Shown: positions 35,538-47,419 of the stretch, piece after piece
Position numbering within the stretch: the first letter of the stretch is position 1
Layout of the letters: each line of letters begins with the position of its first letter
From: Aralia elata
Lineage: Eukaryota > Streptophyta > Magnoliopsida > Apiales > Araliaceae
Length of the DNA: 64,000 nucleotides
Assembly: GCA_034770075.1 (NCBI GenBank)
Contig: CM068378.1
Coordinates: forward strand, 42,746,508-42,810,507
Direction: 5' to 3'
The notes under the pieces: model-generated
What the model was told of the DNA's origin: nothing
Databases searched by the model: none
The model's input: the letters and a program-made list of their open reading frames with translations, nothing else
Made by a program: the position numbers and the translations under genes

Positions 35538-38500
35538 CCTACGGGGTCATAAAGAAAGACCTATATAATGAAAGACTTAGTATTAATTCATAAAGTAGTG
35601 GTACAGTCGTACTCTTTAATAGCCGATGTATAGTATCTGGGCTAAACAATTCATTCAGGGAGTGAAGGTATATACGAACTAGCAACCGATCTAACTCACC
35701 GTGAAAACAGTGTAGACGAGACGAAAACTAGTTTGTTGGTTGTTTGTGCGAAACCACTCAGCATACTATATTGAATACTGTTAAAGACTCGATGTGTGCT
35801 AACTTTAGAATTGAATGCGTATGGTGTTAATGTGTTATCTAATATTTGATTATATGGTTGAATGTTAGATAATTTACTTATAAAGAAGTGATATTATAAG
35901 GTATAATATGATTTGCTGATTGAAAGATCAATCTTATGACTGGTAGGTCTTACGAAAGAAGTCATATTAAATTGCGTAGCATTAGTCAACGACCAAGGCA
36001 AGTATCTAAACTTTATGTACTACTTTTATTTTGTGCAAACAGGTATATGTTATTCTAGTTCCTAACTCAACATGAGTTATCAATTTCAAAGCATGCTCGT
36101 GAATAATTATTGTTAATTATTCATATCCATAATGATCTTTGTTATTCGTTTATGCAATTATCATAACCCTTGCATTTACTTTATGGAATGGATCCATATG
36201 TTATGCAAGTATTCTTAAACTTTATTCAAGCTAGCTATTGATTTCAAATATCTCGATATTGTCTCATGTGATACATTTATAATCAAAATTATTCTGTTCT
36301 TTGTGCAAGTGTCCTCACTTGTACAAATTGTTATAATTATTATAAATTCGAATTCCTTCGATTCGTTCATTGTTAAAAGTATCTTATTACTGAATTGCTA
36401 TGACTCATATTAAAAATTTGCATTCTAAGTTTGGTTATGCAAGTGTCTCCACTTGTATGAACTATTGTACATTATCAATTACCCTTGAATTCAAAATTCG
36501 TTGATAAGTTCCAATACATACTATTAAATTTCAGTATGTATACCTAGTTTAAAGATTGTCTAAGCTATTTGTCCCAGCTAGACACGATTTAAAAAGTATT
36601 TGTCGAATGTTATTGGTTATGATAAACTCGTCCAACTTAATTGTTTTAGTTAGGACTCCAGACTGAGTATGAACAACCCTAAATGGGAAATTTTATAGGC
36701 TAAAAGTGGTGATGAAAATTTTATGCGCCAATAGTGGTGATGTATTATATAGTGTTGATCAATACAGGGCACAACGGGACTGATCATCCTCCGTGTCCGT
36801 AAGACTAGACGGTTTACAGATGAATTTCTGTTTAAACCTTTTCAAAAATAAAAAATAACAGTTCATGGTCTTTTAACCACTCAGTATTCAAAGGTCACTC
36901 AGTTGTTTCAAAAATCTTAAAATGATTTGATATGTTGTTAAGAATGGTTTCAAATGACTTCACCACTATTGATTCGTAGTAAAAGTAGTCCTCAAAGAAA
37001 ACATTTACTTCTTCAGCGCATTATTATAATTGCTATTACTTGCTGAGCAATTGAATGCTCATTCTTGCTTTGGGTGATAGAACAGAAGGCTCTGGCAAGG
37101 ACAAGGGAAAGGGAAAACTGAAGGAATAAATTGTATGGTGTTATCTGTAATAATTAGTCTTTTGTATTGTGATCATATATATTATGTAACATGTAAGGAA
37201 TGTAATTAAAGGTTGCTATACCTAGGGAATAGACAACTCTGATATAAATATTAAGTTTGTAATATATTAAACAGCTCAAAGAAATGGTATCGTGATGCAC
37301 CAAGAACGAGTTTCAAGTACCCGGATTTGGGGGCGCCACATCTATCCTCATTTTTTTCTCCATTTTTGATTTATTTTAATAGCCTTATTTTGCTTAATCA
37401 AATGACTTCAATGCCCCTCCCAAGTTGGGCTAAATTTGGGGCATTTTATTTAAGTGTTTGAGCTTGTATTTTAATTAGTTTGGTGTACTAATTAAAATAA
37501 ACTTGGGCTTCCTTAAATAATTAATTTTTTGGGCTTATAAATCATTACTCCATATCTTAATTTTATCTTTCCGTAATTATTTAATTAGTGTATACATCTC
37601 ACTCCTTTAGAATTTAATTCCTTACTAATGTACATTTAATTTCTTAACCCAATTAGTCTTACTTTAATTAGGTTATAAAATTAATTAGTTGAGATATATA
37701 AAATAAATCTCTTAGGGTTAGTATTTATTTTAAATACTATCATTCTCCCATACCATAACCCTTAAGGTTATTTAATTTTCATACCTAATATATAATGATT
37801 AGGTTACACGAGTTTCCTTTTATTTTTAATCCATGTTTGGCTACTAATTTAATTAGATGTTGGGCTAATTTTAATAAGTCCATACATTAATTATCCAAGT
37901 CCATGATTAACTAAATGAGTGGGCTTGGTTAATAAACTAACTAGGCTAGTCCACTAGTATTTTCTTACTACTTGGACTATTAAATTAATCACTTAAGTTT
38001 TTAAGCTTCTCATATTTATAATATTTATAAATATGTTACATATCTTTCCTTTCCATTTCTTTGCTTACTTAAATTAAATAAATTAACTAACTTATTTAAT
38101 TCACATAACACACATTCACTCATATTTCCTTACAAATGGAAATTTATTCAATAAATAAGATATTTCAATTAAAACAATATTCCCTCTTTATTAAAATAAT
38201 TCAATGCTAGAATTTATTTTAATATCCTTTATTAAAGTATACACTATTTATGTATACTTAAACTAACTATTTTCTTTTCTCTTCTATAAATTGTTCCCAA
38301 CGATTTAATTGTAATAAATATAATAATATACTTACTACATTAAAATCATACATACATTACATCTAATAACGTAATACATGATTTCTTTAATAAAATGGTG
38401 GGTATACCTTAAGTATATCTAATGCCACCAATTTAAAATAATTTATAGATTATTTAACTTACACTGAGGGATTAATTTTACCCATCTCCTTTCCTTTAAA

Positions 38501-38831
38501 TAAATTGCCCCTACAATTTATTTACATATAATAAATATATAATAATAATATATTTATTAAGCATAAAAGTCACATATTGCATAGTTCGTATTCACGTATG
38601 CAACACAATATCACATAATATATCATTTCATAAGAATTTTATTTATTTAAATTCTTAATTGAATATATTTCAATAATTTGACACGTCACATTCTTTTCAA
38701 TATTAAACCATATAGGTTTTTCTCGAAAATTTTAATTATTCCTATATTTCCAATCTAGGTTTTATTCTTTAACCTTTATTTAATCATTCAAGATTTTATT
38801 AATAAATCTTATGAATTTTTGGGTTGTTACA

Positions 38832-39788
38832 AAATCTGTGCAAACTTATCACCACTCAGTCATCAAATCACAATAGTTACAATCCCATAGTGTGTGTGTA
38901 CAAGTCCACCAAATCAATTTGACCTTAAAAGGACTATATGCCGAACTCATGGTATAAAGAAGTCATCAACTTACATGACATATCACAACAGTAACCTCAG
39001 CTAGGGTATTCATGTTCAGATCAAGAGAATTTAGTTCAATTCTAATTTTCTGATATGATATTCTTCCTAGAGTATTATCATTTTTTTTATCAAGGTGAGT
39101 GCGTTTTACGCTCCTTCTCACATGCATGACGAGTATGTTTTACACTCCATCTCGTCTTAATAATTCCAAGGAGTACACTTTTAAGCTCAATTCACTCCAC
39201 CATATTTTTTAACTCTAGGAAGCATAACATTTTTTTGTTTTTTCTTTCTTTTCATTTGAACCTTACCTTTCCCCTAAACTTAAACAATTCACTATCCCTG
39301 CTTCAATTAAAGTCGTAACATAATCCTAACTCGTGGAAATATCTCCTACCAAGGTTTCAAACTATAGTCTCCTTAAGAATCAACCAATTTTAGTGGGATC
39401 TAAGTGCTTAAGATAGTAAGGATCATAACTACGCAAAATCGACTTCTAAAATGACATAAAAGTTTAGCACAAGATTCAAAAGTTTTCTAACTTGCTAATC
39501 ACCTTTAATCATCTCTTATCATCAGCTATTCTAAAGATTCACTACTTATTATTATTATTTTTTATTTTTAAATGCAAATAAATATGCAAAAATTAACAGC
39601 TAAATATCCTAAAAATAAAATCCTAAAAACAAATGCAATAATTAAATCCTAAAATTAACCATGCAAATAATTAAATAAGTTTTAAACCAATAAATCTAGC
39701 AAATTAAAACGTAAAGTATCATCAAACCATCCCCCCAAACTTGAATATTACATTGCTCTCAATGTAATACCAGTAACTTTCCTAGAAA
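38832..39788 (-). other. 3' untranslated region of Athila-A
   Basis: No gene. It holds a perfect hairpin (39747-39768), a TTTGGGGGG tract just after it on the minus strand (~39730-39743), and two inverted copies of the GAGCGTAAAACGCACTC motif (39097-39113 and 39131-39147). The rest is AT-rich without recognisable features. Confidence 0.7.
39747..39768 (-). promoter_or_regulatory. Post-stop hairpin of Athila-A
   Basis: Minus strand ATTACATTG-AGAG-CAATGTAAT, perfect 9-bp stem, 20 nt after the ORF3 stop and just before a G-rich tract. Same position and stem logic as 21272-21291. Confidence 0.7.
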
Positions 39789-41081
39789 TCAAGCATCACC
39801 AGCAACATCACCACCATCATCAGCATCATCCTCATCGTCAGCAAGGCTATCGGACTCTTCCTCTGTCTCAAAAGCAGCATCATGAAACACTGGGGATGGA
39901 GGAAAGCAAATCGAATCTGGATTGTTGATGTTGAACCGAGTTACAAATGTATATATGATTCTATTTATGTAGTTCACATAGTCGTCAACTCGGTCTGCTA
40001 ATTGATTCACTCGGCGGGTTTGCTGACGATTCAGACTCAGTAGATTGTCCTGGCCTCGTTCCAAGCTCGTCTGGGTCCTCCTTATAACCCGAACTTCAGT
40101 AAGAATCAGGTCCAAAGTAGGATCAGACGAAGCATCACGTCTTGCTCACCTAGCTCTATGAGATGAACTCTCCTCGTGCGATGGACCCGCCCCTTCTATC
40201 TGCCCAGTGACAGCAGCAACATCAAAAGCTATATTGTATCCAGCTCCGCTCATATTTGGATAACTGCCTACAGGATCCTTGAATTTGCTGATGGAGTTGC
40301 TGTCTAACACTAACTTTGGTTGCTCAAATATTTTATCTGCCTGCCAAACAACTCCGGCGTTCTTACACAACCCACATATGAGAGATGGGTGTGGAAATTC
40401 GCCAGATGTACCACTTTGTAATGCATGACGGATGGAGCTATAGATGACTTTGCCCACGTCAATACTTTTTCCAGTTACAATTGCATATAAGAGGGCTGCC
40501 CTGGCCTTGGTTACTTCTGAAACATGAGAGGAATGCATTAATTTAGCACTAATAAAATAAAACCAAGCCTTACCATATCTACTCAGTCCATTCCGAGGGA
40601 AAGAAACTGCAGAAGTTACTCGAATTGTCCATTGCGTCCCAGGCTTGTATAAGCCTTGAATAACCTCGTCCCAGTTTGGTTCATTCTGAACGAATTTCGT
40701 ATAATCATCATCCTCAATGTTTGGTAGGCCATAGTATTCATTGATCGCCTTGTTATCAAAAGGTACCGCCTTGCCTCAAACCATGGCTATCTTGTTCACC
40801 GCCTCCACTGCATTAGCATAGAATTCCGTTACAATTGCTACTACAGCAGCTTCGGGTTGAGATATCAATACCCCCCAGCCACGTTCCTGAATCATCCGCC
40901 GAATTTCAAGTCCATTGGCCTCTTGTGGCACCAATCCACGTTCCAGAATTAAATTTTTGTGCACCAATGAGACATGAAATCCCTCCGAAGCTTCTTCACT
41001 AACAAATTTTGAATGATCATAGGTGGAAGAAGAAACCTGAGATGTATGTTGACGTTTGGATGCCATTGGAAAGCTTAACAA
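39789..41081 (-). pseudogene. Athila-A ORF3, putative plant transposon protein domain
   Basis: One 430-codon frame with two TGA codons (just after 40776 and at 40146-40148), both readable as CGA with one C-to-T. Residues ~25-100 (KFVSEEASEGFHVSLVHKN.., GWGVLISQPEAAVVAIVTEFYANA) resemble the putative plant transposon protein domain often seen next to Athila elements. The middle has FPRNGLSRYGKAWFYFI. The C-terminus is coiled-coil-like, then very acidic (EEESDSLADDEDD). It occupies the env-like position. Function unknown. Start ATG lies downstream of a promoter-like segment. Confidence 0.75.
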
Positions 41082-42045
41082 TGCTTGAAAACCAAAATAG
41101 TGGTGAAAGATGTGGTTTGGGCAATATATCGAACACTTGGTGTGCGCCCAAATTTTGGCCCAAAATCAAAGCTTCTCAATTGCTTTAATCTCCTCAAATC
41201 GTTGTTTCAAACACCAAAAAGAATCACAACTAGTGTAATTCAATCACAAGGATAGAGAGAAGTGATTGCATGTACTTGATACCTTGTGTATTTGATGAAA
41301 AGGAAAAACTTATGAACTTGAGGTTTCAACTCCTTCTTCTACTATACATGCTTGAATCCTCCTTGCAGTGATAGAATTAGGGTTAAATTATTGAGTTATT
41401 ATGGAATTGAATCTCTATTTATGGTAGGAATTGATTTGGTTGGGTAAATATGGAATGTAAGTGATTGTTTTTGGGGAAGTTATGTTTGAATGGGAGATGG
41501 AGTGCCGAGAGATGGGGGGAAGTGGGGGAAATGGTGCGCGGATGCTGCGCTGATTTCTGCTGATATACGCACGACGGCCGCGGCTCTTAATCTGTGCGCC
41601 GCGGCTCCTGAATGAGCGTCGCGGCCCTTGAGTTTGTGCGCCACGGCCTCTAATCTCTGATTGGGTTTTTTATTTTGTGCTGAAGGTTTGAGCGCCGCGG
41701 CTCTTGAAAGTGGGTGTCGCGGCTCTTAATATTGTGCGCCGCGACTCCTGATCTCTGATTGGTGTGCGGCTGAAAGCTTGCTAGACCAAAATTTTCCCCT
41801 TTCCTCAGCCATTCCAAGCATGCTTCTCACACATTGAATTAATTCTCAATCTCCATAATTTTGATGAACATCCTGTATCCCCTAAATTAATTTGCCAACA
41901 AAGCTCGACTTAATCAATTAATTATGTAGAAATTAAACAAAAATAAATAAACTAAATGAATTCAAATATAATTTTTAATTAACCTATGGGTTGCCTCTCA
42001 GTAACGCTTGTTTTTAAGTCTTCAGCCTGACTTCTTCTTTTTCAA
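41082..42045 (-). promoter_or_regulatory. Post-pol segment with promoter-like array and TATA
   Basis: On the minus strand: the post-pol motif GAGAGGCAACCCA (~42000), AT-rich sequence, about six GCCGCGGCTC-type motifs (41750-41570), then CATAAATA (41423-41416), then ORF3 about 340 bp on. The arrangement copies that of the LTRs here (palindrome array, then TATA) and may be an internal promoter for ORF3. Inference only. Confidence 0.5.
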
Positions 42046-44363
42046 TCACTCGGGTTCATTGGCATGGTCAAGAATGCCTTCGGTTGTGCATCCCATATCA
42101 TGCTTCACTTGCTCGATTTCTTCCATCTTCCCTTGCTTCTCATTTTCTTTCCTTTCTTCACCGTGGTCATCTTCCCATGTCTCATTATCGAAAATCTCTT
42201 CTGCATCATACCACTCCTCCACATCATTTGGCATTTTTATTGATCCAAATACGCTGATTGTGATTTCTTGGTCATTAACCCTCAACGTGAGTTCTCTGTT
42301 CTTTACATCAATCAAAGTACGTCCGGTGGCTAGGAATGGTCGTCCCAAAATCAATAGAATCTTCTCATCTTCATCATAATCAAGAATAACAAAATCTACC
42401 AGGAAAACAAACGCATCAACCTTCACTAGCACATCCTCGATAATCCCTTTTGGACGTGTGATTGATCTATCTGCCAGTTATATAGTCATTTTCGTCGGTT
42501 TTATTCCTTTCAACCCAAGTCTCTCATAGATTGATACAGGCATGAGATTAATGCTTACGCCAAGATCACATAGAGCTTTTCCCACAAATTACTTTCCAAT
42601 AGTGCACAGGACTGTGAAACTCCCTGGATCTTGCATTTTAGTTAGTAACTTCTGCTGAATAACTGCACTGCACTCCTCTGTTAAGGCTACCATTTCACAA
42701 TCTCCCATCCTTCTTTTCTTTGAGAGAATTTCCTTTAAAAACTTGACATAACTCGGCATCTGCCCTAATGCCTCTGCAAATGAGATATTGATCTGCAATT
42801 TCTTAAAAACCTCCAAGAATTTTGAAAATTGACTGTCCAACTTCTGATTCTTTAACCATTGTGGATATGGTGCAACGGAATTCTCTGCTCCTTGCTTACC
42901 CTTGCACTGGTTCAATCCCAATTCTTCATTTTTCTTTTCTTCACTCCTGTTCACATCATTTTCAATTCCATCTTCTTTATAAGTGTCAATCTTTCTTGCT
43001 GGTATGGTATCCTCTTTCGTCAAACTCTTCCTACTTCTCAAAGTAATAGCTTTGCATTGCTCGTGATTTTCTCTTCTCGGGTTAACTTCGATATCACTCG
43101 GTAAAGCACCATGTGGACGACTATTCACTGCACTTGCTAGTTGTCCCATCTGAGTTTCCAAATTTCGAAGTGAACCTTCTAAGCAATTCATCCTCGTGTT
43201 ATTCACCGCAATATACTTTGTGAGTATTTCTTCTATGCTAGCCTTCCTTTCTGGTTGGGGGTTCGCTTGACCTTGGAATCCTGGGGGATAAAACTGTCTT
43301 GGGGCTGATGATTGATTCTGATTTTTGCTCCAAGAAAAGTTTGGATGATTTCTCCACCCCGGATTGTAGGTGTTGGAATACGTACCTTGGTTATTTCCTA
43401 TAAAATTCACTGATTCAGTATTAATTGCACACTGGTTTGTATGATGATTCCCTGCACATAATTTACAGATTGCAGCTATCTGTTGCACTGATTGGGTTCC
43501 CATTGCATCAACCTTTTCGACAAATTTAGCATTTGTACAGCCAAAGCTGTCACTACATCTACCTCAATTTTTCCTCCAGTCCTTGGTTGAGTCATTCGCG
43601 CAGTTGGCCACTGATAATTGTTTGCAGCCATTATCTCCAATAATTCATATGCTTCTTCAAAACTCTTACCCATTAAGGCTCTTCCGGCAGCTGCATCAAT
43701 ACAAGTGCGTGTTGTGTTAAACAACCCATTGTAAAAAGTTTGTACTTTCAACCACTTCGGAAGTCCATGATGTGGACATCTTCTTATCATTTCCTTGAAT
43801 CGTTCCCATGCTTCATACAATGCTTCAAAATCTAATTGTGTGAAAGATGTAAACTCATTTCTCATTTTTGCTGTCTTTGCTTGGGCAAAGAATTTAGCTA
43901 AAACTTTTTGAGCTAAGTTATCCCAAGTAGTGATTGACCCTGCTGGTAACGAATGTAGCCAACTCTTTGCCTTATCACGAAGTATGAAAGGAAAGAGCCT
44001 AAGCCTCACTGCGTCGTCAGTCACATCCTTGTATTTGAATGTATCGCAAATTTCCAAAAAACTTACAAGGTGATCGTTCGGATCATCATTTGGCATGCCC
44101 CCAAATTGAATTGAATTCTGCACCATCTGAATCGTACCAGGTTTGATTTCAAAAATATTAGCCTGAATTGTTGGCCTCCTAATGCTTGAATGAATTTCAG
44201 TGACTTGCGACATCACATAGTCCTTAAGTGATTTTGGTGCGTCTTCTGCAGCCATAGCTTGTTGCTCAAGTGTTTCTTTAAAAAACTGTCGTATTCTTCG
44301 AAGCCTTCTATCAATCTCGTCCTCAAACGGCAGTAACTCTTGCTCCTTTGACCTAGTTTGCAT
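42046..44363 (-). pseudogene. Athila-A gag-protease
   Basis: Starts at ATG 44363. Capsid region with FGGMPNDDPNDHLVSFLEICDTFK (~44080) and LRDKAKSWLHSLP (~43950); CKLCAGNHHTNQC zinc knuckle (~43440); ITLRSRKSL (~43050); protease with LCDLGVSINLMP (~42550) and ILGRPFLATGRTLID (~42330). A one-base deletion near 43515 shifts the frame; two TAA codons (42587 and ~42480) fit CAA with C-to-T. The frame ends where RT should begin: RT, RNase H and integrase are deleted. Confidence 0.88.
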
Positions 44364-44470
44364 ACAAAGCTACCTGCGAATAGAGACCAAATTTGTAAAT
44401 CCGTAACAAAATCTAAATTAAAACTAAATGATGAAAATTAATAAAAAGAAAAATTTAAGCTATCAATTGC

Positions 44471-44488
44471 TCCCCAGCAACGGCGCCA
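44471..44488 (-). promoter_or_regulatory. Primer binding site, tRNA-Asp
   Basis: Minus strand TGGCGCCGTTGCTGGGGA, one mismatch to the tRNA-Asp complement, six bases after the 5' LTR end. Confidence 0.9.
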
Positions 44489-44494
44489 AAAACT

Positions 44495-44861
44495 TGATGG
44501 GCTAAATCTATACTAGCAATTTACGTGCAAGTATACACGGTCAATCAAGTATTAAAGTGAAAGTAGAGTTGTCGATCCCACGAGGAGTGAATTATAACCT
44601 AACTAATTCTAAATACTAATTATTCATCAATTAATTTAATCTAGATAATTTCGATATCAACTGAGTGAACTAACTAAATAATTAACTTCTAAAATATTAA
44701 ATCAATAAATAAAGAGGTTAAGGAATCAACTTCCCCCGATGATTCATTTAAGTAATACTATTATTCTTCTATTAAATTGATTAATTAGAATTATCAACGA
44801 AAAATCACTAATAATTATTATAACCACCTTTCGGATAGTTATAAAGCATACCTATTATTAT
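44495..44861 (-). repeat. 5' LTR of Athila-A, part next to primer site
   Basis: 367 bp matching 28081-28447. Interrupted at 44861 by the Tat element; ATTAT (44857-44861) is repeated at 55266-55270. Confidence 0.92.
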
Positions 44862-47065
44862 TGTTGACGCCGGAAAGATCGCTTCTATGCTAATTATTAC
44901 CCTTTCCAATTTTAGCCTTTTTTTTAGATGATTTTTTGGAAAAGGTCGGCACAAATGTCGACGAGGTTTTGAAAAATCGTTTTTTATGATGAGCCAATTG
45001 ACCAGAGTCGCCAATTGGTATATTTGAAATGGATGTACCAACTCATCCGAGCTTCGTTTTCGTAAATCGCTGGCTCATATGTGACTCCGAATTAATTGGT
45101 CTGCAAACCGAGATTCATAGAGTTCGGGGGCTTGCTTAAGCGAGGGGAAGGTGTTAGGCATCCCCCAACTTCCGTGAAACACGGTTACCGCAATCTCGAT
45201 GCTTTTCATATCCTTTAATTCTTAAAATGTGTGTGTGCGCGCGTGTGTGCCTATGTGAATGTTGTGGTGAGTTTGCATGAAAAAACTATTTGTTTTTTTA
45301 TGAAAAGTCGTGTTTTAATTTGAGAATACTTTAGAATGTCTTTCGGCCTATACGAGAAAGCTTTATTTTTTATGAGAAATGTTTGATTTTAATTGTCAAA
45401 AGCTGTGAGATTTTTCATTAGGTGTCGTTTTGGCAAAACAAGAGTTTTTAAACCTTCGTCAAAATAGGAATCGAGACCTATACGTTGCTTTCGTAAATAA
45501 AATGACGGGCAACTTCTAGGATCTCTTTAACCCTATGCACAAAGATTTAATAAAATATTATTTATTTTTATAAAACCATTTTTGTGATGTTTGAAAACGA
45601 TTTTTTCTTTAGCCTTCTCGTTTAAATAGGAATCGACATTCATTAGCACTTCCAATTTTAAGCCTCGTGGTACTAATAACCTAATTTGATTGATTTTATG
45701 GAAATCTTCATCGTTTAGCTTTGAAATCAATTTTTGTGTCGTAAATCAAATCAAGCATTAAAATGCATTGGGGCTATTCATGGGCATGTGAGCCATCAAA
45801 ATAACCCCAAACGCCCATAACCACATATTTCACTATTACGGGGCCTTAAACCCGATTTTCAACTTGATATCGTTTTAAGGCCCGACGATTACAATTTACA
45901 ATAAAGGGTACATCGCCCCTAATACATACACCCAAAAATGTCCATCATCGGATTTGGACCACGGGGTCGCGCTCCTAGGCTCACATCCGAAATTTCTACA
46001 CACCCACAAAATGGATACTACACAAATGAACAACACCGGGTTGCCTAACACACCACAATATCCTAAAATAGCAATCTAAATACACTACGCATAATATATT
46101 ACTATAACGAGCTAAAAAATCACCAAATGGATATCATCGGGCCATTAGGAAGAATTTCGTTCCGTTGGAACCCTCACTAATAGTCCTTAATCCATGGATC
46201 CTCAATAACATACAAGAAAACTACATTTAATATAGCCCGAATGACAAAAAAATTTAACAAAATGATATAACAAAAATGCTATAAAAAAGGCTTTTTCACG
46301 TTGCAAATGACACAACGATGCGTATAAACTCGTATATTGAATAGAGTAAAAAGTGTATGTGATACAATCTAACAAAAGGGGTATAAATCCTCACTTTTTT
46401 TCTCTCTTTTCTCTCTTTTCCCGCTCCTGCTTGCTGCTGTTTCTTCCCCTTTTTTTTCTTTCCGTCTCCCTGTATCCCTTTCTAAATGAAAAAATGAAGA
46501 ACTGCATTGATAAAGGCTACCAGAGGCAGCCGCAGATTGATCCGCGGCTTGGCCGCAGATTGATCTGCGGCTAGCCTCGGTTCCCCCGCGCCGCGCTTAA
46601 GTACCATGTCGTCAGTCGTCCCATCATTGGCTACAGATTGATCTGCGGCTGGCTGGGCTGATTTTCTCGATTTTCGTACCGTACCTCGATTCTCGTGTCG
46701 TACTGTTGGTTTTCGTTGAAAGGCTTGTATTTTGTAGTCCGGGAACCGCTGGGAAACGTGCCATATCATTCAGGAATGCTCGTTTCGAATGGTTGCGACA
46801 TGACACAGGATTTGTATTTGGAGCTTGGTTTCTAGGGGCGCTACCCCCCGACCCCTACTAGCTCACCGGCGAGCAGGTAAGCGTAGTGGCCATTAGTTGA
46901 TTTCTGATATCCGCTCGTTGTCGTGTCGACTTTGATCGCAAGTCATTGTGGTGGCTTTGAGTGTTCGCACTTATGTCCACCTTTCGTTCTCGTAGGCTGG
47001 GTTAATTGACAATTTTGCCCTCCTGTCAGGGTCAGTATACGAAGTGCAAAATTTGGGTGTCTACA
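44862..47065 (-). repeat. 3' LTR of Tat element
   Basis: 2204 bp. Has (GT/GC)n near 45225-45250 and three palindromes of the AGCCGCAGAT-TG-ATCTGCGGCT type: 46528-46549 (one mismatch), 46552-46571 (perfect 9+2+9) and a degenerate one near 46628-46649. Confidence 0.95.
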
Positions 47066-47289
47066 GCTGCCCCTCTTTATCATGTTCATGAAATGTTAAA
47101 TGAAATGAACATGATAAAGAAGTAGACACCCGATGCATGAATAACAGTGCATAAGAATGACAGTACATACATGATGCAACACATATAGCTTATGACGCAA
47201 CACAAGATGTAAGGCATGCAAAACATTTGTAAAGGTGTCAATGCATCATGCAATCGTAAATTTATTGTGAGTATCGATCTCAACAGGAC
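47066..47289 (-). promoter_or_regulatory. Polypurine tract with abutting 16-bp hairpin
   Basis: Arms 47074-47089 and 47105-47120 are exact reverse complements, with a 15-nt loop. On the minus strand the 3' arm ends ..GATAAAGA and runs straight into GGGGCAGC (47073-47066), which abuts the LTR, so the stem overlaps the polypurine tract. The remainder to 47289 is untranslated and unremarkable. Confidence 0.75.
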
Positions 47290-47419
47290 TCAATCGCTGA
47301 TCGCATCGTTGTTGTCAGGTTCCGTCTCTGACAGGTCATTGCTATAATCGTTATCGCAGATGTCGTGCTCCGTCTCGTAATCATCGTCGTCTTGGAATCG
47401 TCGTTGTCCCATAGCTGTC

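Larger units (their letters stand above)
32574..37340 (+). mobile_element. Giant solo LTR (plus), nested in its sibling
   Basis: 4767 bp, TGTAATAACCCAAG to GGGGGCGCCACA, inserted at TCTTT / TCTAT (one mismatch). It aligns in inverted orientation with the outer solo LTR, so the pair can fold into arms several kb long. It includes a (TA)n block, a palindrome field (35255-35527) and TATATAA at 35531. No gene; the 106-codon frame at 34708-35028 is microsatellite. Confidence 0.88.
29729..38831 (-). mobile_element. Giant solo LTR (minus), interrupted
   Basis: Ends TG..CA with target duplication AAATC (29724-29728 and 38832-38836). Without the inner insertion it is about 4.33 kb. Its end on the minus strand (GGGTTTGGGGGGCGCTACA) resembles the Tekay-like LTR end, so it is probably a chromovirus-type LTR. 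It carries the AATCCAG..CTGGATT motif field in degenerate form at about 30890-31130. No coding region. Confidence 0.88.

Noticed and set aside
29729..37340. A large DNA transposon with long terminal inverted repeats
   Set aside because: The inverted similarity is explained by two opposite solo LTRs, each with TG..CA ends and its own 5-bp duplication.
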